Counted from the stretch's first letter, positions 7,137 to 14,891 are shown. The stretch: 32,781 nt of DNA from Bacteroidetes bacterium GWA2_40_15 (GCA_001768195.1 MENI01000023.1:1-32781), one strand, 5' to 3'. The notes: a model not told the origin generated them from the sequence alone. A program made the numbers and translations.

Positions 7137-7619
7137 ATGTGGAATCCAATTTCAATTGATCAGTTTGTAAAAATTCATTTGAAGAAGAATCCAAATGAAA
7201 AAGAAAATGTTCTCAGAGTCAGATTAGAAGCTGCGCTCGATGATTACAATAAGGGCATTAAATGCAATTGCGGGAAAGATATCTGGATAGTTGGTTCGGC
7301 AACGGCTCCTTTTGGTTGTTTCAGTTGCATTACAGGGAAAGATCATCCCCGGGGTGATTATGAAATTGATTTCGCTCTTGACAAAAGGGGTAAGGACGGA
7401 AGGAGGCATATTGATGAAATGGATCCCTGCAAAATCAGTGGAATGTTTGATGATGACGGATTTGAAATCAATCCTGATTCTATCAGGAAGCCATCTCTTT
7501 GCATGACATGTTTAAGAAATGTTGATCCTGATTGGGAAGAAGAACTGTTATGTAATCTGAACCGAAATGATCAGGTAGATGAGGAAGAATTCAAATGTGG
7601 GGCATATGAAAAATTATAA
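7137..7619 (+). CDS. Cys-rich protein of unknown function
   Basis: A 160-residue acidic soluble protein. Cysteines come in pairs spread along the chain: IKCNCGKDIW near residue 42, PFGCFSCITGKDHP near 61, SLCMTCLRNVD near 122, and single Cys residues in MDPCKISG, LLCNLN and FKCGAY. The CxC, CxxC and CxxC pairs suggest zinc binding or a metal cluster. Asp/His-rich segments (GKDHPRGDYEID, GRRHIDEMD) are also present. I recognise no named domain. It has its own consensus promoter upstream and sits between the hip module and the KilA-N remnants, an accessory setting. Confidence 0.7.
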   Translation: MWNPISIDQFVKIHLKKNPNEKENVLRVRLEAALDDYNKGIKCNCGKDIWIVGSATAPFGCFSCITGKDHPRGDYEIDFALDKRGKDGRRHIDEMDPCKISGMFDDDGFEINPDSIRKPSLCMTCLRNVDPDWEEELLCNLNRNDQVDEEEFKCGAYEKL

Positions 7620-7653
7620 CTTATGTGGAATATCACAAAATGTGATAACTTCT

Positions 7654-7840
7654 GAAGAGTTAATATTTGAGGTCGCAAATTGCGACCTCAAATAATATCC
7701 TGGATGGAGAAGTCTTTATATCAGATTGGCTAAAAAGAGGATTAATAGAATTTCCTATTATACGGGAGGCAGTTTATAATCCGGTTTTTAATTATGGCGA
7801 ATTCGCTATAATTAGAAGTTATTCAGAGGCAAATTATTAA
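7654..7840 (+). pseudogene. ORF6N/KilA-N-type gene remnant
   Basis: In one frame (7664-7840) the sequence reads LRSQIATSNN and then DGEVFISDWLKRGLIEFP followed by YNPVFNYGEFAIIRSYSEAN and a stop. LRSQIATS, preceded by EEL in another frame (7654-7662), is a signature of ORF6N-type phage DNA-binding domains. The second block aligns with the KilA-N protein just downstream (NWIRNRSTLEF and YNPDFKVVEF there against DWLKRGLIEF and YNPVFNYGEF here). The remnant has no start codon in frame. GAGGTCGC/GCGACCTC is a dyad at 7669-7688 that lies inside the ORF6N-like codons. Confidence 0.5.
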
Positions 7841-7853
7841 ACTCTAAAAAAAT

Positions 7854-8411
7854 ATGTATATGGTTACTAAAACCAAAATTATTAAGGTTCAGGACATTGA
7901 AATTTCAGTTATTGCAATAAATGACATTGATTTTATTTCAATCACGGATATTGCAAAGTCACAAGATGTGGAATCAAGAGCAGCAGATATCATTAAGAAC
8001 TGGATAAGGAACCGCTCAACACTTGAATTCTTAGGGACTTGGGAACAATTGTACAATCCAGACTTTAAAGTGGTCGAATTCGACCACTTTAGAATGAGAG
8101 CCGGATTACCAAGTTTTGTACTTGGACCTGGCCAGTGGGCTGAAAAAACAAATGCTATAGGAATTTATGTTAAGTTGGGAAAATATGGAGGAACGTATGC
8201 ACATAAAGATATAGCATTTGAGTTTTGTTCTGCAATAAGCCCCGTATTTAAACTCTGTCTTACCAGGGAGTTCCAGCGTCTGAAAGAAGAAGAAAGTTCT
8301 AAAAAGAACCTTGAATGGAATCTTCAGAGAACTCTTGCAAAGATAAATTACAGGATTCAGACTGATGCAATAAAGGAAAACCTGATCCCTGCTTTGCCAA
8401 CCGCAGCTTAA
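7854..8411 (+). CDS. KilA-N domain protein, C-terminally shortened
   Basis: A 185-residue protein with a KilA-N domain, a DNA-binding domain found in phages, large DNA viruses and prophage-derived bacterial genes. Visible blocks are ISITDIAKSQ, IIKNWIRNRSTLEFLGTWEQ, LYNPDFKVVEFDHFRMRAGL, the ATNAIGI-like KTNAIGIYVKLGKYGGTYAHKDI (given here as two overlapping blocks near residues 97-119) and FKLCLTREFQRLKEEE. Bacterial homologues that I recall continue for about 80 more residues after KENLIP; here the frame ends seven residues later in ALPTAA. The sequence then enters repeat DNA. It probably lost its C-terminal domain. Start chosen at 7854; Met3 is an alternative. Confidence 0.72.
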   Translation: MYMVTKTKIIKVQDIEISVIAINDIDFISITDIAKSQDVESRAADIIKNWIRNRSTLEFLGTWEQLYNPDFKVVEFDHFRMRAGLPSFVLGPGQWAEKTNAIGIYVKLGKYGGTYAHKDIAFEFCSAISPVFKLCLTREFQRLKEEESSKKNLEWNLQRTLAKINYRIQTDAIKENLIPALPTAA

Positions 8412-8433
8412 GCTTAGGTGGTGGCACAGGAGA

Positions 8434-8496
8434 GTCATTCAATTGTAAAACAACCAATGACAACCAAATGACGGCGCAGCCAAATGACACGAAGAA
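8434..8496. repeat. GTCATT/AATGAC repeat, short copy
   Basis: One GTCATTCAATT unit at 8434-8444 followed by GTA, then spaced AATGAC cores at 8456, 8467 and 8483 with CGCAG/CGAAG spacers. It is the short version of the arrays at 12993 and 14650, and starts 23 bp after the KilA-N stop codon. Confidence 0.65.
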
Positions 8497-8540
8497 TCCT
8501 TTTCACTTTGCGAAAATATCATTACCTTCGGTTTGCAAAG

Positions 8541-8665
8541 GGGTGAGGGAAGAGGTGAGAGGGTGAGGGGGAGACTAAGAGACTGTAAGACAACTCCACC
8601 AGGCATCTCGAACCCAGTGCCTTGCGTCCTGAGCCCCATGCCCTGTGCCCTGCGCCCTGCGCCGT
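8541..8665. repeat. 7-bp-period degenerate arrays
   Basis: From 8541 to 8596 heptamers of the type GGGTGAG/GGAAGAG/GTGAGAG keep a 7-bp period. From 8603 to 8665 nine heptamers of the type GNRYCYT follow (GAACCCA, GTGCCTT, GCGTCCT, GAGCCCC, ATGCCCT, GTGCCCT, GCGCCCT, GCGCCGT). No gene is seen in the 8412-8729 gap. Confidence 0.65.
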
Positions 8666-8729
8666 CCCAAATAATCAGATCTATATTTTTTCTACCTTAG
8701 ATGAGAATTATAATTCAAATTATTAAGGA

Positions 8730-9236
8730 ATGAGCCGCGGATTTGTAAAAGAAGACGATCAGGAGGAAGTTCCGATAGTACCACAGAGGGCATATTTGCC
8801 TAAAGGAATGACAAACTTTGTTACTCCGTTTGGGATGATTCAGTTATTGGCCGAGAAGCAGATGCTTGAGAATGAAAAAAACAATTTGAATAATGCCAGC
8901 GAGAATGAGAAACGGATCGAGCTAAACTATATTAATGCAAAACTACAGCTATTGAATAACAGAATTGCTGAAGCCAGAATAGTTAGTTTAAACGATCAAC
9001 CTCAGAATGAAATAAGATTCGGTGCAACGATTACTCTCAAAACAGAAGGATCGAAAAATATTCAGACTTTTCAGATTGTCGGTGTTGATGAGGCAGATAT
9101 TTCCATGGGGAAAGTCTCCTTTATTTCACCTCTGGCCAGGGTATTAATAAATAAAAAAACCGGCGACAAAGTTATTTTAAAACAAGCCGGGAAAGATATT
9201 GTTTTTGAGATTATTAGCATATTATATCATAAGTGA
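8730..9236 (+). CDS. GreA/GreB-family transcription elongation factor
   Basis: A 168-residue protein. The start MSRGFVKEDDQEEVPIVPQR and the block YLPKGMTNFVTPFGMIQLLAE match the GreB-like branch of the family, in which the opening residues extend beyond classic GreA. A charged helical hairpin follows (residues about 47-92). The C-terminal FKBP-like domain is visible as IRFGATITLKTEG, FQIVGVDEADISMGKVSFIS, PLARVLINKKTGDKVIL. Gre factors bind the RNA polymerase secondary channel and stimulate transcript cleavage. The coiled-coil tip that carries the two catalytic acids is not obvious here; the region NNASENEKRIE supplies acids, but whether they are placed correctly is uncertain. Confidence 0.82.
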   Translation: MSRGFVKEDDQEEVPIVPQRAYLPKGMTNFVTPFGMIQLLAEKQMLENEKNNLNNASENEKRIELNYINAKLQLLNNRIAEARIVSLNDQPQNEIRFGATITLKTEGSKNIQTFQIVGVDEADISMGKVSFISPLARVLINKKTGDKVILKQAGKDIVFEIISILYHK

Positions 9237-9380
9237 CCATTTAAATATAATTGATTTTCAACTGTATACAATTTAGCTCTTTGACATCCTGTTAATCCTG
9301 ATTTGTAAGTAGCTCTTTTAGAGGCATTTTATCAAAATGAGAGATGCTTAAAATCTGTAATATTGAATTGTTTCCCGCTG

Positions 9381-9398
9381 TTCCGATAGCTATCGGAA
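9381..9398. repeat. 18-bp perfect palindrome
   Basis: TTCCGATAGCTATCGGAA is its own reverse complement over 18 bp. It has no loop and no T-run, so it is more likely a protein-binding or dispersed repeat sequence than a terminator. Confidence 0.6.
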
Positions 9399-9831
9399 TC
9401 GCTGATTTTCGCAGATTCAGAATGTTTATCAGCCTAAATCTGCTCTATCTGCGTAATCTGCGGGAACTGTATTTTCGTTTCAATCCGCACTCTCATTTCA
9501 AATCGTCACGCTACAAAAAAATGCTACAATTGCGATTACTTCATAATTTCAAAGAACAAGTTTTAAAATCTAATGCCCACTAATGTATTGCTATATTAAT
9601 TGAATTTTATGCAAATTGCTGACTCATTGAATAATTGATTTTCCGGAACCCTACGCCTGATTCCGATTAGCAATACCATTCGAATAAACTTTGACTGGCA
9701 GCGAGCCAATATTTAATAAAATTAAAACGAGTATCTGTAATATTTTCAGATTTACACGTCTTCACAAGCACCCAACCTTCGCCACCTCCTGCGCAAAATC
9801 TTCGACTGATAAAGTTGGCATTAGGCAGTTT

Positions 9832-9936
9832 AAACCTGGAACCTGGAACCTGGAACCTGGAACCTGGAACCTGGAACCTGAAATCTGGAACCTGAAACCT
9901 TGAGCCCTGCGTCGTGAGTCGTGAGCCTTGCGTCCT
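9832..9936. repeat. Fifteen-copy heptamer array
   Basis: Fifteen heptamers in strict register. Seven near-identical GAACCTG-type units come first, then AAATCTG, GAACCTG, AAACCTT, and, without a break in register, GAGCCCT, GCGTCGT, GAGTCGT, GAGCCTT, GCGTCCT. The recent homogeneous part therefore runs directly into the degenerate GNRYCYT family seen at 8603 and 14596. Confidence 0.8.
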
Positions 9937-9978
9937 TTCTCTTTTTACAGCCTCTACAGCCTTCCCTGTATTAAGTAT

Positions 9979-10878
9979 CTAATCAGCTGCTTTGATGTTT
10001 ACACTGTATGAGGCTCCCTGAAATGCTGCCAGAGTTGAATACTGACATAAATTCCCTGTAAAGTAGAAAGAGAACCGGTGATTATGTCCGGTTAAGACAG
10101 CTATGATTTTATTGCTGTTTGATGTCAGGACATCCATAAAGGTTGCCATTCCCTGCTGACTGGGTTTATTGTTCAGATTGTAGGGGATATGGCTTAGAAT
10201 AACTATTGGTTCGGGTTTTTTAAGCTGATCCTTCATAAACCCGATCTGACTTTCGTTTACCTTGCTGGTTGAATTATCAATACCTACAAAATTGATACCT
10301 TTAATGACCGTGGAATAGAATAGTGGATTAAGACCATTGTACAGTGGCAACAAGCTCTTCTTTGTCCAGACCTCTCTCAGAGAATCGGACGTACCTGGTA
10401 ATCCTTCATAATGCCAGTCGTGGTTTCCTGAAATATACAACCATGGAATTCCTGTTGTGTTTAACCTGTCATATACATATTTTACTGACGCAGCTGAAGG
10501 GAAGTTGACAATATCTCCTGTAAGAAGCAGTAATTCAACTTTGTCCTTTTTGGCATTCTGAAGTATGTCATCAAGATATTCAAATGTTGTTTCACTTGTA
10601 TCGAGGGAATAATGCTTCCGGGGGTTCATATAGGCTTTGTGCATCCGTTCGCCATACTGCATCATATCAGCTTCTTTCTCATCAGCTATGCTTATGTGAG
10701 CATCAGTAATCTGGATTATTTTCAGACTGTCTTTATATCCGGGGATCTTTATTGTAGCCGGCAGGAAACCATTATTACCCAGGTAGTGACTTACTTTTTC
10801 AGGATTATTTACACTGGTACAGCTTAGAGTAAATAGCAGGATAAGTAATCCTGCGGAAAATGAGTTAAATTTTTTCAT
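9979..10878 (-). CDS. Secreted calcineurin-like metallophosphoesterase lipoprotein
   Basis: A 299-residue lipoprotein: signal peptide with LLFTLSC (Cys20 lipidated) and then a metallophosphoesterase domain. The metal-binding blocks appear in order: QITDAH (Asp59, His61), LLLTGDIVN, YISGNHDWH, ILSHIP and LTGHNHR. All ligands of the dinuclear centre are present, so it should be active. Substrate cannot be inferred; extracytoplasmic members act on nucleotides, phosphodiesters or phosphoproteins. The chain ends soon after the last motif (LAAFQGASYSVNIKAAD), slightly shorter than many relatives. It faces the broken REP-type transposase on the same strand, 212 bp away. Confidence 0.87.
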   Translation of the reverse strand: MKKFNSFSAGLLILLFTLSCTSVNNPEKVSHYLGNNGFLPATIKIPGYKDSLKIIQITDAHISIADEKEADMMQYGERMHKAYMNPRKHYSLDTSETTFEYLDDILQNAKKDKVELLLLTGDIVNFPSAASVKYVYDRLNTTGIPWLYISGNHDWHYEGLPGTSDSLREVWTKKSLLPLYNGLNPLFYSTVIKGINFVGIDNSTSKVNESQIGFMKDQLKKPEPIVILSHIPYNLNNKPSQQGMATFMDVLTSNSNKIIAVLTGHNHRFSFYFTGNLCQYSTLAAFQGASYSVNIKAAD

Positions 10879-11090
10879 TATGAATATGTTTTTATGATGA
10901 GACTTATGTTTTCATTTTCATTCATTGTCATTTCATGTATGATAATATTAATTTTAAAAAAGCTCCTTCCTTAAGTAAAGTTATCATTTTCAACTTTAAA
11001 ACTGATTACCGGCAATCAAGTTATGTCCGGGGATATGATAGTTCCGGAATACTATGGATTGAAGGGCCCCCGGAGTGACATAAGGCGGGG

Positions 11091-11542
11091 CTATTTTGAT
11101 TTTTTTGATGCCATAACCGGATTATCCCTGATATAATTCCTGATTCTCATCAGATGCTGAACGGATCTTATAATATGGTCGTAATACCGGGGTTGCCACC
11201 TGAAATCCGGGTCAATCAGATGGATTTGTTTTGAAACGGCCGATTTGTATGATCCGGCATAACAACAAATTGATCCAGACCGACATTTTTAAAATGATCA
11301 GGGATTTCCTGCCACAGATTTACGGCGATTTTTCCCATTTCCGATAAAACAACTGCCCCGTTTATAATTATTCCGAAATAAGGTATTTTGTCTTTTGTGC
11401 AGATTGTTACAAAATATTTTCCGGGTAATGTATAATCATGACCCAATAATCGTTTTGAGCCGATCACATATTTGTTCCTGTACAGAGGTCGCATAATTAA
11501 TTGCAACGAGATGATACAAGTTACAAATTTTTCATGATTCAT
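11091..11542 (-). pseudogene. REP-type (IS200-like) transposase, internally deleted
   Basis: The open frame (11216-11542) encodes 108 residues with the N-terminal signature of REP-associated Y1 transposases: RLLGHDYTLPGKYFVTICTK, FGIIINGAVVLSEMGKIA, NLWQEIPDHFKNVGLDQFVV and MPDH, which should be followed by a second His and the catalytic region. Instead it ends in TNRPFQNKSI. In another minus-strand frame, down to the TAG at 11091-11093, the sequence reads FRWQPRYYDHIIR, then HLMRIRNYIRDNPVMAS, which is the usual C-terminus. The part between, probably including the catalytic Tyr helix, is missing. It is therefore inactive. Confidence 0.78.
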
Positions 11543-11588
11543 ATTATCTGTGCAATATATTTTATCAGATTAGCTATGTCTGAAAGGT

Positions 11589-11632
11589 GTTCTCAGGCCG
11601 GGCGAAGTGAGCCGTCCGCGGAACCTTAGAAC
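11589..11632. repeat. REP-like palindrome next to the transposase remnant
   Basis: GTTCTCAGG (11589-11597) pairs with CCTTAGAAC (11624-11632) with one mismatch, around a GC-rich centre. It sits 46 bp from the 5' end of the transposase gene, where REP transposases usually have their palindromes. Confidence 0.4.
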
Positions 11633-11710
11633 AAAATTTCATCTTATCCTGATTATTCTTACTTTTACCTGAAGCACCAGTGATTTAGCTGAATGGAGAT
11701 AAGCGCCAGT

Positions 11711-11735
11711 ATGTCAAATGACAATATAATGACAC
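11711..11735. repeat. GTCATT/AATGAC repeat, minimal copy
   Basis: Two AATGAC cores at 11717 and 11728, exactly 11 bp apart, with a CGAAG spacer as in the longer arrays. It lies 20 bp before the GH99-like gene. Confidence 0.45.
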
Positions 11736-11754
11736 GAAGTAAAAGACACACGAA

Positions 11755-12975
11755 ATGCAAATGATACGAGCAATCATCCTTTTATTCCTCCTGACTTCCT
11801 GCAGCTCCTGCACATCTTTGAAAAAAGAGAATACTAACCCGGACAGGATTACAATAGCCTGTTACTATTTCCCCAACTACCACACCGGTGATCGGCGGAA
11901 TATAATAAATAAAGGTCCGGGATGGTCTGAATGGGAACTTGTTAAAGCCGCTGTTCCCCGTTTCCCGGGTCATAAACAACCCAATATACCCGCCTGGGGT
12001 TACACCGATGAAAAAGATCCTGCAGTAATGGCTCAAAAAATAAGAGCTGCCGCAATTAACGGTATCGACTGTTTTATTTTCGATTGGTATATGTATGGTG
12101 ATGGTCCTTTTCTGAACAGGTGTTTAGATGAAGGATTTCTGAAGGCAAAAAATTGCGACTCTGTGAAATTCGGGCTCATGTGGGCTAACCACGACTGGGT
12201 GGATATTCATCCCTACACCCGTGGTGCTGAACAAAGACTTCTCTATCCGGGAGAGGTATCGCCACAGCAGTTTGAGGAGATCTCCGATTTTGTTGTAAAG
12301 GAATATTTCACCCGGCCCACCTATTGGAAGATTGACGGCAAAGCTTACTTTTCGGTATATGATGTGCAGAAATTTGTAAAAGGATTCGGAAGTATCGAAG
12401 CCGCAAAAAACGCCATGGACCGTATGAGACAAAAGGCCATTGCAGCAGGACTGAAAGGCGTTCACTGGAATCTCGTTGCCTGGGGAAATCCCATACTTCC
12501 GGTTGAAAAGGCACCGGCTAATACAGCAGAACTGATTAAGATGCTTGGATTTGATTCCGCAACCTCATACGTCTGGATCCACCACGTTCAGCTGCCCGAT
12601 ACCATGACTGATTACAATTATGTCAGGGATGCTTACCTGGCTCACTGGGACAAAGCTAAAACAGAATACGGAGTACCTTATTTCCCCAATGTAACTATGG
12701 GCTGGGACCCTACGCCCCGTTGCAGCATTGAATCTGAATGGGCCAACGTTGGTTATCCGTTTATGAATACAATAAGCAACAACACACCTGAAAACTTCAG
12801 AAAAGCCCTTCAGCTGACAAGGGAAAAACTGCTCGCTTATCCGGCGGGGCCACGGATCTTCAACATCAACTGCTGGAACGAATGGACCGAAGGGAGCTAT
12901 CTTGAACCGGATGTGGTTAATGGAATGTCCTACCTGGAGTCAATAAAAGAAGTATTTCAAGGGAAGGAGGAGTAA
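11755..12975 (+). CDS. GH99/WbsX-like lipoprotein
   Basis: A 406-residue exported protein. The lipoprotein signal ends in LLFLLTSC (Cys16). The mature part begins with ITIACYYFPNYHTGD and contains GWSEWELVKAAVPRFPGHKQ, GIDCFIFDWYMYGDGPFLNR, FGLMWANHDW and, near the C-terminus, INCWNEWTEGSYLEPD. This set matches the Glyco_tran_WbsX family and the related GH99 endo-mannosidase-like barrel. The W-N-E-W-x-E-G-x-x-L-E-P block at about 375-387 is the strongest signature. Its signal peptide argues for an extracytoplasmic glycan-degrading role rather than glycosyl transfer, but substrate is unknown. It is followed by a secreted CE4 deacetylase on the same strand. Confidence 0.85.
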   Translation: MQMIRAIILLFLLTSCSSCTSLKKENTNPDRITIACYYFPNYHTGDRRNIINKGPGWSEWELVKAAVPRFPGHKQPNIPAWGYTDEKDPAVMAQKIRAAAINGIDCFIFDWYMYGDGPFLNRCLDEGFLKAKNCDSVKFGLMWANHDWVDIHPYTRGAEQRLLYPGEVSPQQFEEISDFVVKEYFTRPTYWKIDGKAYFSVYDVQKFVKGFGSIEAAKNAMDRMRQKAIAAGLKGVHWNLVAWGNPILPVEKAPANTAELIKMLGFDSATSYVWIHHVQLPDTMTDYNYVRDAYLAHWDKAKTEYGVPYFPNVTMGWDPTPRCSIESEWANVGYPFMNTISNNTPENFRKALQLTREKLLAYPAGPRIFNINCWNEWTEGSYLEPDVVNGMSYLESIKEVFQGKEE

Positions 12976-12992
12976 GGGAGAGGGGAGAAAAT

Positions 12993-13107
12993 GTCATTAA
13001 GTGGTCATTCAATTGTCATTCAGTAGTCATTTAATTGTATGAAAATTATTGACCACAAATGACAGCGAAGCGAATGACAACCATATGACCCGTGTAGCGC
13101 AAATGAC
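12993..13107. repeat. GTCATT/AATGAC array, long copy
   Basis: Four tandem 11-mers start at 12993, 13004, 13015 and 13026: GTCATTAAGTG, GTCATTCAATT, GTCATTCAGTA, GTCATTTAATT. After GTATGAAAATTATT the complementary core AATGAC recurs at 13058, 13073 and 13102 with spacers containing CGAAG or TAGCG. The two halves are complementary in their cores and could fold as a long imperfect hairpin. It begins 17 bp after the GH99-like stop codon. Confidence 0.75.
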
Positions 13108-13211
13108 AGCCTTCCGCATAAATTTCTGATTCACGGTTACAGTTTTATGATCGGAGATTCGTCATCTATGTGGAACTGTGGAACTAACTGGTATTTTCAC
13201 CCTGTAAAAGT

Positions 13212-13219
13212 TATCTTTG
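13212..13219 (+). promoter_or_regulatory. -7 element for the CE4 deacetylase
   Basis: TATCTTTG fits TAnnTTTG exactly, 47 bp before the start codon. No TTTG is found at the usual -33 distance. Confidence 0.45.
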
Positions 13220-13266
13220 TGTAAATGCTCAATACATTTAACGATACTTAAAGTAACATTTGCTCT

Positions 13267-14595
13267 ATGAAGAAAATATTATCAAATCATAAATCGCTGA
13301 CAATTAGTTTATCGGGAGTGCTGATGATGACATTATTGAATTATCAGTTTCTTATGGGTCAGACGGAGATTACGAAGTGGCAATATGGGAAGAGCGGGGC
13401 TGTTTCAATAACTTATGATGATGGCTCAATTAATCAGTTCCGGAAAGCTGTGCCAATCATGAACCGGCTTAACCTGCCCGGTACCTTCTTCATAAATACC
13501 GGCAATATACCCGGGTCGGAATACCAGCCTAAATTTATTGGTCGTCCGGTATCAGAGATAATAAGTGAAGCCGGATCGCTTTCCACTAACAAGGATAATT
13601 TCTATGAAAGGGCTTCAGCTGCAAGATTTCTCGGATATAAAGGAACTTCGGAGTATTTTTCAAAGGCAGGTGCTCAGCTTGATGCAGGGAAGGATGAAGA
13701 AGCTTATAAGACCATTGATGAGCTTTACAGAAAAGTAAATAAGGGTGAACTCCCGCCAGAGACTGAAAGAAAGGTGAACACTGAAAATACACTGACCTGG
13801 GAGATGATTAAAACATATGCTGCCCAGGGACATGAATTTGCCAGTCATACTATTGGGCATCCGTATCTTGGAGTGCTTGATGAGCCTAATATGCTTTATG
13901 AGCTTGAAAAAAGCCGGGAGGATATTCTTAACAAGCTTGGACCGGAACATACATTTTCAGCAGAGACACCGTATTGTTCTCAGGATAAAAGGGTTCTGGA
14001 ATATACCTGCAGGGTTTATCCGGCAGTAAGGAGCAGCCTTACCGATGAATACTTTCAGCAGATCAGGTTTTTAAACCGGACAACACCGGTCGGTCAGAAC
14101 AGTGAATATGTTCAGTGGCAGCGCGGAACCTATACAAGGAAGCCTCTGCAGGAATATAAGGCCTGGGTTGATACAACAGCGGATCAGCAAAATGTCTGGC
14201 TTGTTCTTGTAATCCACGGACTTGATGGAATCGGGTGGGAATCGGTAAAGAGCGAAGAGATGGATGATTACTTCAGGTATATCAGGGCAAAAGATGATGT
14301 TCTGTGGATTGCCACTTACAGGGATGTAACAAAGTATATCCGTGAGAGAAAGCATGCAGAGGTAAAAGCCTCAGTGACAAAGAAAAAAATAACTGTCAGT
14401 CTTACCCATACGCTTGATAAATCAGTATATAATTTCCCCCTCACAATTAAGACTGTTGTCAGTCCGCAGTGGAAGGAAGCTACTGTAAAACAAGGCAGTG
14501 ATGTCAGGATAATCAAAACGGTTCAGAAAGGGAGCGAAACATATGTACTATATCAGGCCATGCCCAATGCCGGTATCATTGAGATTACACGATGA
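13267..14595 (+). CDS. Secreted CE4 polysaccharide deacetylase
   Basis: A 442-residue protein with a non-lipoprotein signal peptide (about residues 1-31, ending FLMGQ). The NodB-type domain shows motif 1 as SITYDDGS (Asp51, Asp52) and motif 2 as HEFASHTIGHPYLG (metal ligands His194 and His198). Between them is an insert of about 110 residues. Later motifs are less clear: QRGTYTRKPL and VLVIHGLDGIGWES near residues 285-325. The last 80 residues are beta-rich (KKITVSLTHTLDKSVYNFPL). CE4 enzymes remove N- or O-acetyl groups from glycans. Together with the GH99-like lipoprotein upstream it suggests glycan processing outside the cytoplasm. Confidence 0.85.
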   Translation: MKKILSNHKSLTISLSGVLMMTLLNYQFLMGQTEITKWQYGKSGAVSITYDDGSINQFRKAVPIMNRLNLPGTFFINTGNIPGSEYQPKFIGRPVSEIISEAGSLSTNKDNFYERASAARFLGYKGTSEYFSKAGAQLDAGKDEEAYKTIDELYRKVNKGELPPETERKVNTENTLTWEMIKTYAAQGHEFASHTIGHPYLGVLDEPNMLYELEKSREDILNKLGPEHTFSAETPYCSQDKRVLEYTCRVYPAVRSSLTDEYFQQIRFLNRTTPVGQNSEYVQWQRGTYTRKPLQEYKAWVDTTADQQNVWLVLVIHGLDGIGWESVKSEEMDDYFRYIRAKDDVLWIATYRDVTKYIRERKHAEVKASVTKKKITVSLTHTLDKSVYNFPLTIKTVVSPQWKEATVKQGSDVRIIKTVQKGSETYVLYQAMPNAGIIEITR

Positions 14596-14644
14596 TTGCC
14601 CTGCGTAGGATGTCCTGAGCCCTGAGCCGTGCGTCGTGAACCAT
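14596..14644. repeat. Heptamer array after the deacetylase
   Basis: Seven units in register directly after the stop codon: TTGCCCT, GCGTAGG, ATGTCCT, GAGCCCT, GAGCCGT, GCGTCGT, GAACCAT. It is the same family as 8603-8665 and 9902-9936. Confidence 0.6.
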
Positions 14645-14649
14645 TTATT

Positions 14650-14795
14650 GTCATTCAATGGTCATTAAGTAGTCATTCAATTGTAAAACACTTGACGACA
14701 ACAAATGACGGCGCAGCCTAATGACTCGAAGCTATTGACCACCAATGACGCCCGAAGGACTAATGACGTGCGAAGCACAAATGACCATGAATGAC
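14650..14795. repeat. GTCATT/AATGAC array, long copy
   Basis: Three 11-mers (GTCATTCAATG 14650, GTCATTAAGTA 14661, GTCATTCAATT 14672), then GTAAAACACTTGACGAC and a series of AATGAC cores (for example 14702, 14718, 14790) with CGCAG, CGAAG and GCGAAG spacers. It starts 6 bp after the heptamer array. Confidence 0.75.
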
Positions 14796-14842
14796 GGCCC
14801 CGCCTTGCGGGATAAACTCCGGCCGAATGTCTGAATTAATTA

Positions 14843-14874
14843 TTAGCTTCATGTTTCCGAAGCACTTAAATTTG
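14843..14874 (+). promoter_or_regulatory. Promoter for the exonuclease-like gene
   Basis: TAAATTTG (14867-14874) is a perfect -7 element; TTAG (14843-14846) lies 20 nt upstream, one base off the TTTG consensus. The start codon is 18 nt after the -7 element. Confidence 0.5.
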
Positions 14875-14891
14875 AACAAATATCAGATTTT

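Larger units (their letters stand above)
9237..9978. other. 742-bp gap without a convincing gene
   Basis: Holds the palindrome at 9381-9398, a stretch CTGCGTAATCTGCGGGAA (9447-9464) similar to one at 190-207, and the heptamer array at 9832-9936. Two short open frames here (9344-9583, 9691-9903) have no family-like sequence, and the second is partly made of the repeat. Confidence 0.5.

Noticed and set aside
9691-9903. Protein with repeating EPGTWNL units
   Set aside because: The repeat is only the 7-bp tandem array translated (three units give seven codons); no start context or homology.
9832-9936. CRISPR array
   Set aside because: The period is 7 bp with no spacers; no cas genes are present in the window.
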